NCBI RefSeq assembly: GCF_900996225.1
Contig: NZ_CAAJGL010000064.1
Coordinates: 59,528 to 123,527 of the forward strand
Length of the DNA: 64,000 bases
Direction of reading: 5' to 3'
Source: Paraburkholderia sp. BCC1884
GTDB lineage: Bacteria; Pseudomonadota; Gammaproteobacteria; Burkholderiales; Burkholderiaceae
In this document: piece by piece, positions 62,909 to 64,000 of the stretch
Numbering within the stretch: position 1 is the stretch's first letter
How the letters are laid out: each line of letters begins with the position of its first letter
Notes under the pieces: generated by a model
The model's input: only the letters and a program-made list of their open reading frames with translations
Told to the model about the DNA's origin: nothing
Database searches by the model: none
Program-made: the position numbers and the translations under genes

Positions 62909-64000
62909 CTACCCGGAAAAATCCACCGCGCGGCGCGGCACGCTATCGTTCCACGATGGAAACTTCTCATCGATCCTGGTCGGGCCGTTGAAGCTGTGCT
63001 GAGCCCCCTTCACGTCGATGTTGCCCGGAGCGTGAATCTCGATGTTGCCGTCCTTGATGCGGATATAAGCGCCCCCTGAGGTCAACAGGATTTCGCCCTT
63101 GGCGATGGCCTGAATCTGCTCGGTCGCTGAAACGAGCTTGACGCTCTTTTGTGAGGTGAGCTCGACGTTATCGTTGTGCGCCTGGATCTCCACCTTGCCT
63201 TTCGCTGCGAACAGTTTCATTCCGGCATTCTGGACGAAGAGGCTCAATTTCTGCGTGACGCTCGCGATCAACGATTTGCCAGTTGCGATGTGGGTGCTCT
63301 GTCCGCTCACGAGGTTGGTCTGTGCATCGCTGACGATGTGCACAGACTGCTGTGTGGACATGGCGATACCGGAAGGGCTACCGAACAGCATGACCGGTTC
63401 CTTGAACCCATTCGCGTTCCCGGTCCCACCGCCCGCCGTGTTTCCCCCCGACGATGAACCCGACACGCTGTTCTGCGTCGCGTCCGTGTATGACTTCAGC
63501 GAGTCGTAGCCATCCTTGAGACTTTCTGCCTGATGCGTCGTGCTGGCGGTCGACATTGCTTCCAGCACGCTTTCCGAATTCACTAACTGCGAGGTCGCTT
63601 GCCGCGCATCCAGCGGCTGACTGGTCGCCGGATAGGTGGTGACATACAAGCCTTGGCCCGCACGCACTGCACCGTAAGCGTCGGACTTCAGGTCAAAGCC
63701 ACTGCCCAGAAAGCTGCCCCGGTTGTTCCCGGTCTGATCAATCAGGTAACCCAGATGCAGATGTGCGTTCGTGCTCGTTGAATAAAGCTGAACACGATTC
63801 TGGCCCGTCGAGTCGTCCATTACCATCTGGTTATAGCCGCTGCCCTGATATTCCTTGGACTTGTAGCCCGATAGGAGGCCGTTGGAATGCCAGTCGGGTT
63901 GCGTTTGGCCGTTGTAGACGCGGCCCGTGACCAACGGCCTATCGCAATCGCCGTCTGCCCAACTGATCAATACTTCTTCACCGACTCTCGGAACATGCAC
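62909..64000 (-). CDS. vgrG: Type VI secretion tip protein VgrG (C-terminal part)
   Basis: The gene runs off the right edge; 363 residues are visible. They include the end of the gp27/gp5-like region (PRVGEEVLISWADGDCDRP), the beta-helix start, and the DUF2345 extension with repeated short strands (KVEIQAHNDNVELTSQKSV, GNIEIHAPGNIDVKG). VgrG trimers form the spike of the type VI machine and carry effectors. It is followed by the large effector gene and its partner on the same strand. Confidence 0.92.
   Translation of the reverse strand: MHVPRVGEEVLISWADGDCDRPLVTGRVYNGQTQPDWHSNGLLSGYKSKEYQGSGYNQMVMDDSTGQNRVQLYSTSTNAHLHLGYLIDQTGNNRGSFLGSGFDLKSDAYGAVRAGQGLYVTTYPATSQPLDARQATSQLVNSESVLEAMSTASTTHQAESLKDGYDSLKSYTDATQNSVSGSSSGGNTAGGGTGNANGFKEPVMLFGSPSGIAMSTQQSVHIVSDAQTNLVSGQSTHIATGKSLIASVTQKLSLFVQNAGMKLFAAKGKVEIQAHNDNVELTSQKSVKLVSATEQIQAIAKGEILLTSGGAYIRIKDGNIEIHAPGNIDVKGAQHSFNGPTRIDEKFPSWNDSVPRRAVDFSG

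Overview
The window is high-GC DNA (roughly 62-65 % by eye) from a betaproteobacterium of the Burkholderia/Paraburkholderia group. This rests on gene content and order: the yicC-gmk-rpoZ-spoT operon divergent from rph-rdgB-hemW, greB beside tRNA-Arg, a Burkholderia-type trimeric porin, hemL-ribD-ribE, and a type VI secretion locus. The species cannot be fixed from sequence alone.

Layout. (1) 1-4326: purine salvage and catabolism, with the 3' end of xdhB, then xdhC, an adenosine/adenine deaminase and guanine deaminase, closed by a bidirectional terminator. (2) 4409-23098: an aryl-polyene (APE) type II polyketide cluster. Sixteen genes (23098 down to 6991) are packed on the minus strand; fourteen of their fifteen junctions overlap by 1-26 nt and the other has a 3-nt gap. 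They encode a chain-length factor, an acyltransferase, two carrier proteins, a membrane protein, a ligase-dehydratase fusion, a glycosyltransferase-acyltransferase fusion, a MIO ammonia-lyase, a thioesterase, a LolA-like carrier, an MMPL exporter, three complete ketosynthases, a dehydratase and a ketoreductase. A lipoprotein gene, a divergent methyltransferase gene and a flavin enzyme with a halogenase-type WxWxIP motif flank them. The expected product is an aryl-capped polyene pigment carried to the outer membrane. (3) 23531-33293: a yybP-ykoY manganese riboswitch ahead of a GDT1-family transporter, a DUF4136 lipoprotein, pepN, a broken higB with intact higA, fbp, tRNA-Thr and a UvrA2-like ATPase. 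(4) 33294-39025: an AT-richer, gene-poor stretch with a 49-aa small protein, a periplasmic chorismate mutase, a DnaQ exonuclease/GIY-YIG fusion, cspA, a small conserved-looking protein, a candidate small RNA and the porin. (5) 39026-47858: core genes greB, tRNA-Arg, a DUF2591-like protein, spoT, rpoZ, gmk, yicC, rph, rdgB, hemW and tRNA-Ser. (6) 48039-53055: an effector-like secreted-protein candidate, a GNIGVN-repeat exported protein, RidA, an MFS exporter and an EVE-domain protein. (7) 53194-56380: hemL, ribD, ribE. (8) 56440-58869: a graveyard of accessory genes, namely a SIR2-like gene with three frameshifts, a frameshifted helix-turn-helix/transposase-like gene and a truncated tyrosine recombinase. 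(9) 58993-64000, minus strand: a type VI vgrG (cut by the window edge), a large modular cargo effector and a 4-nt-overlapping exported SH3 protein that is a candidate immunity protein.

The most notable items are the APE cluster with its ammonia-lyase and possible halogenase, the VgrG-effector-immunity trio, the candidate sRNA at 37286-37370, the riboswitch, and the decayed SIR2-like gene next to ribE. All calls come from reading the sequence; no database search was run.
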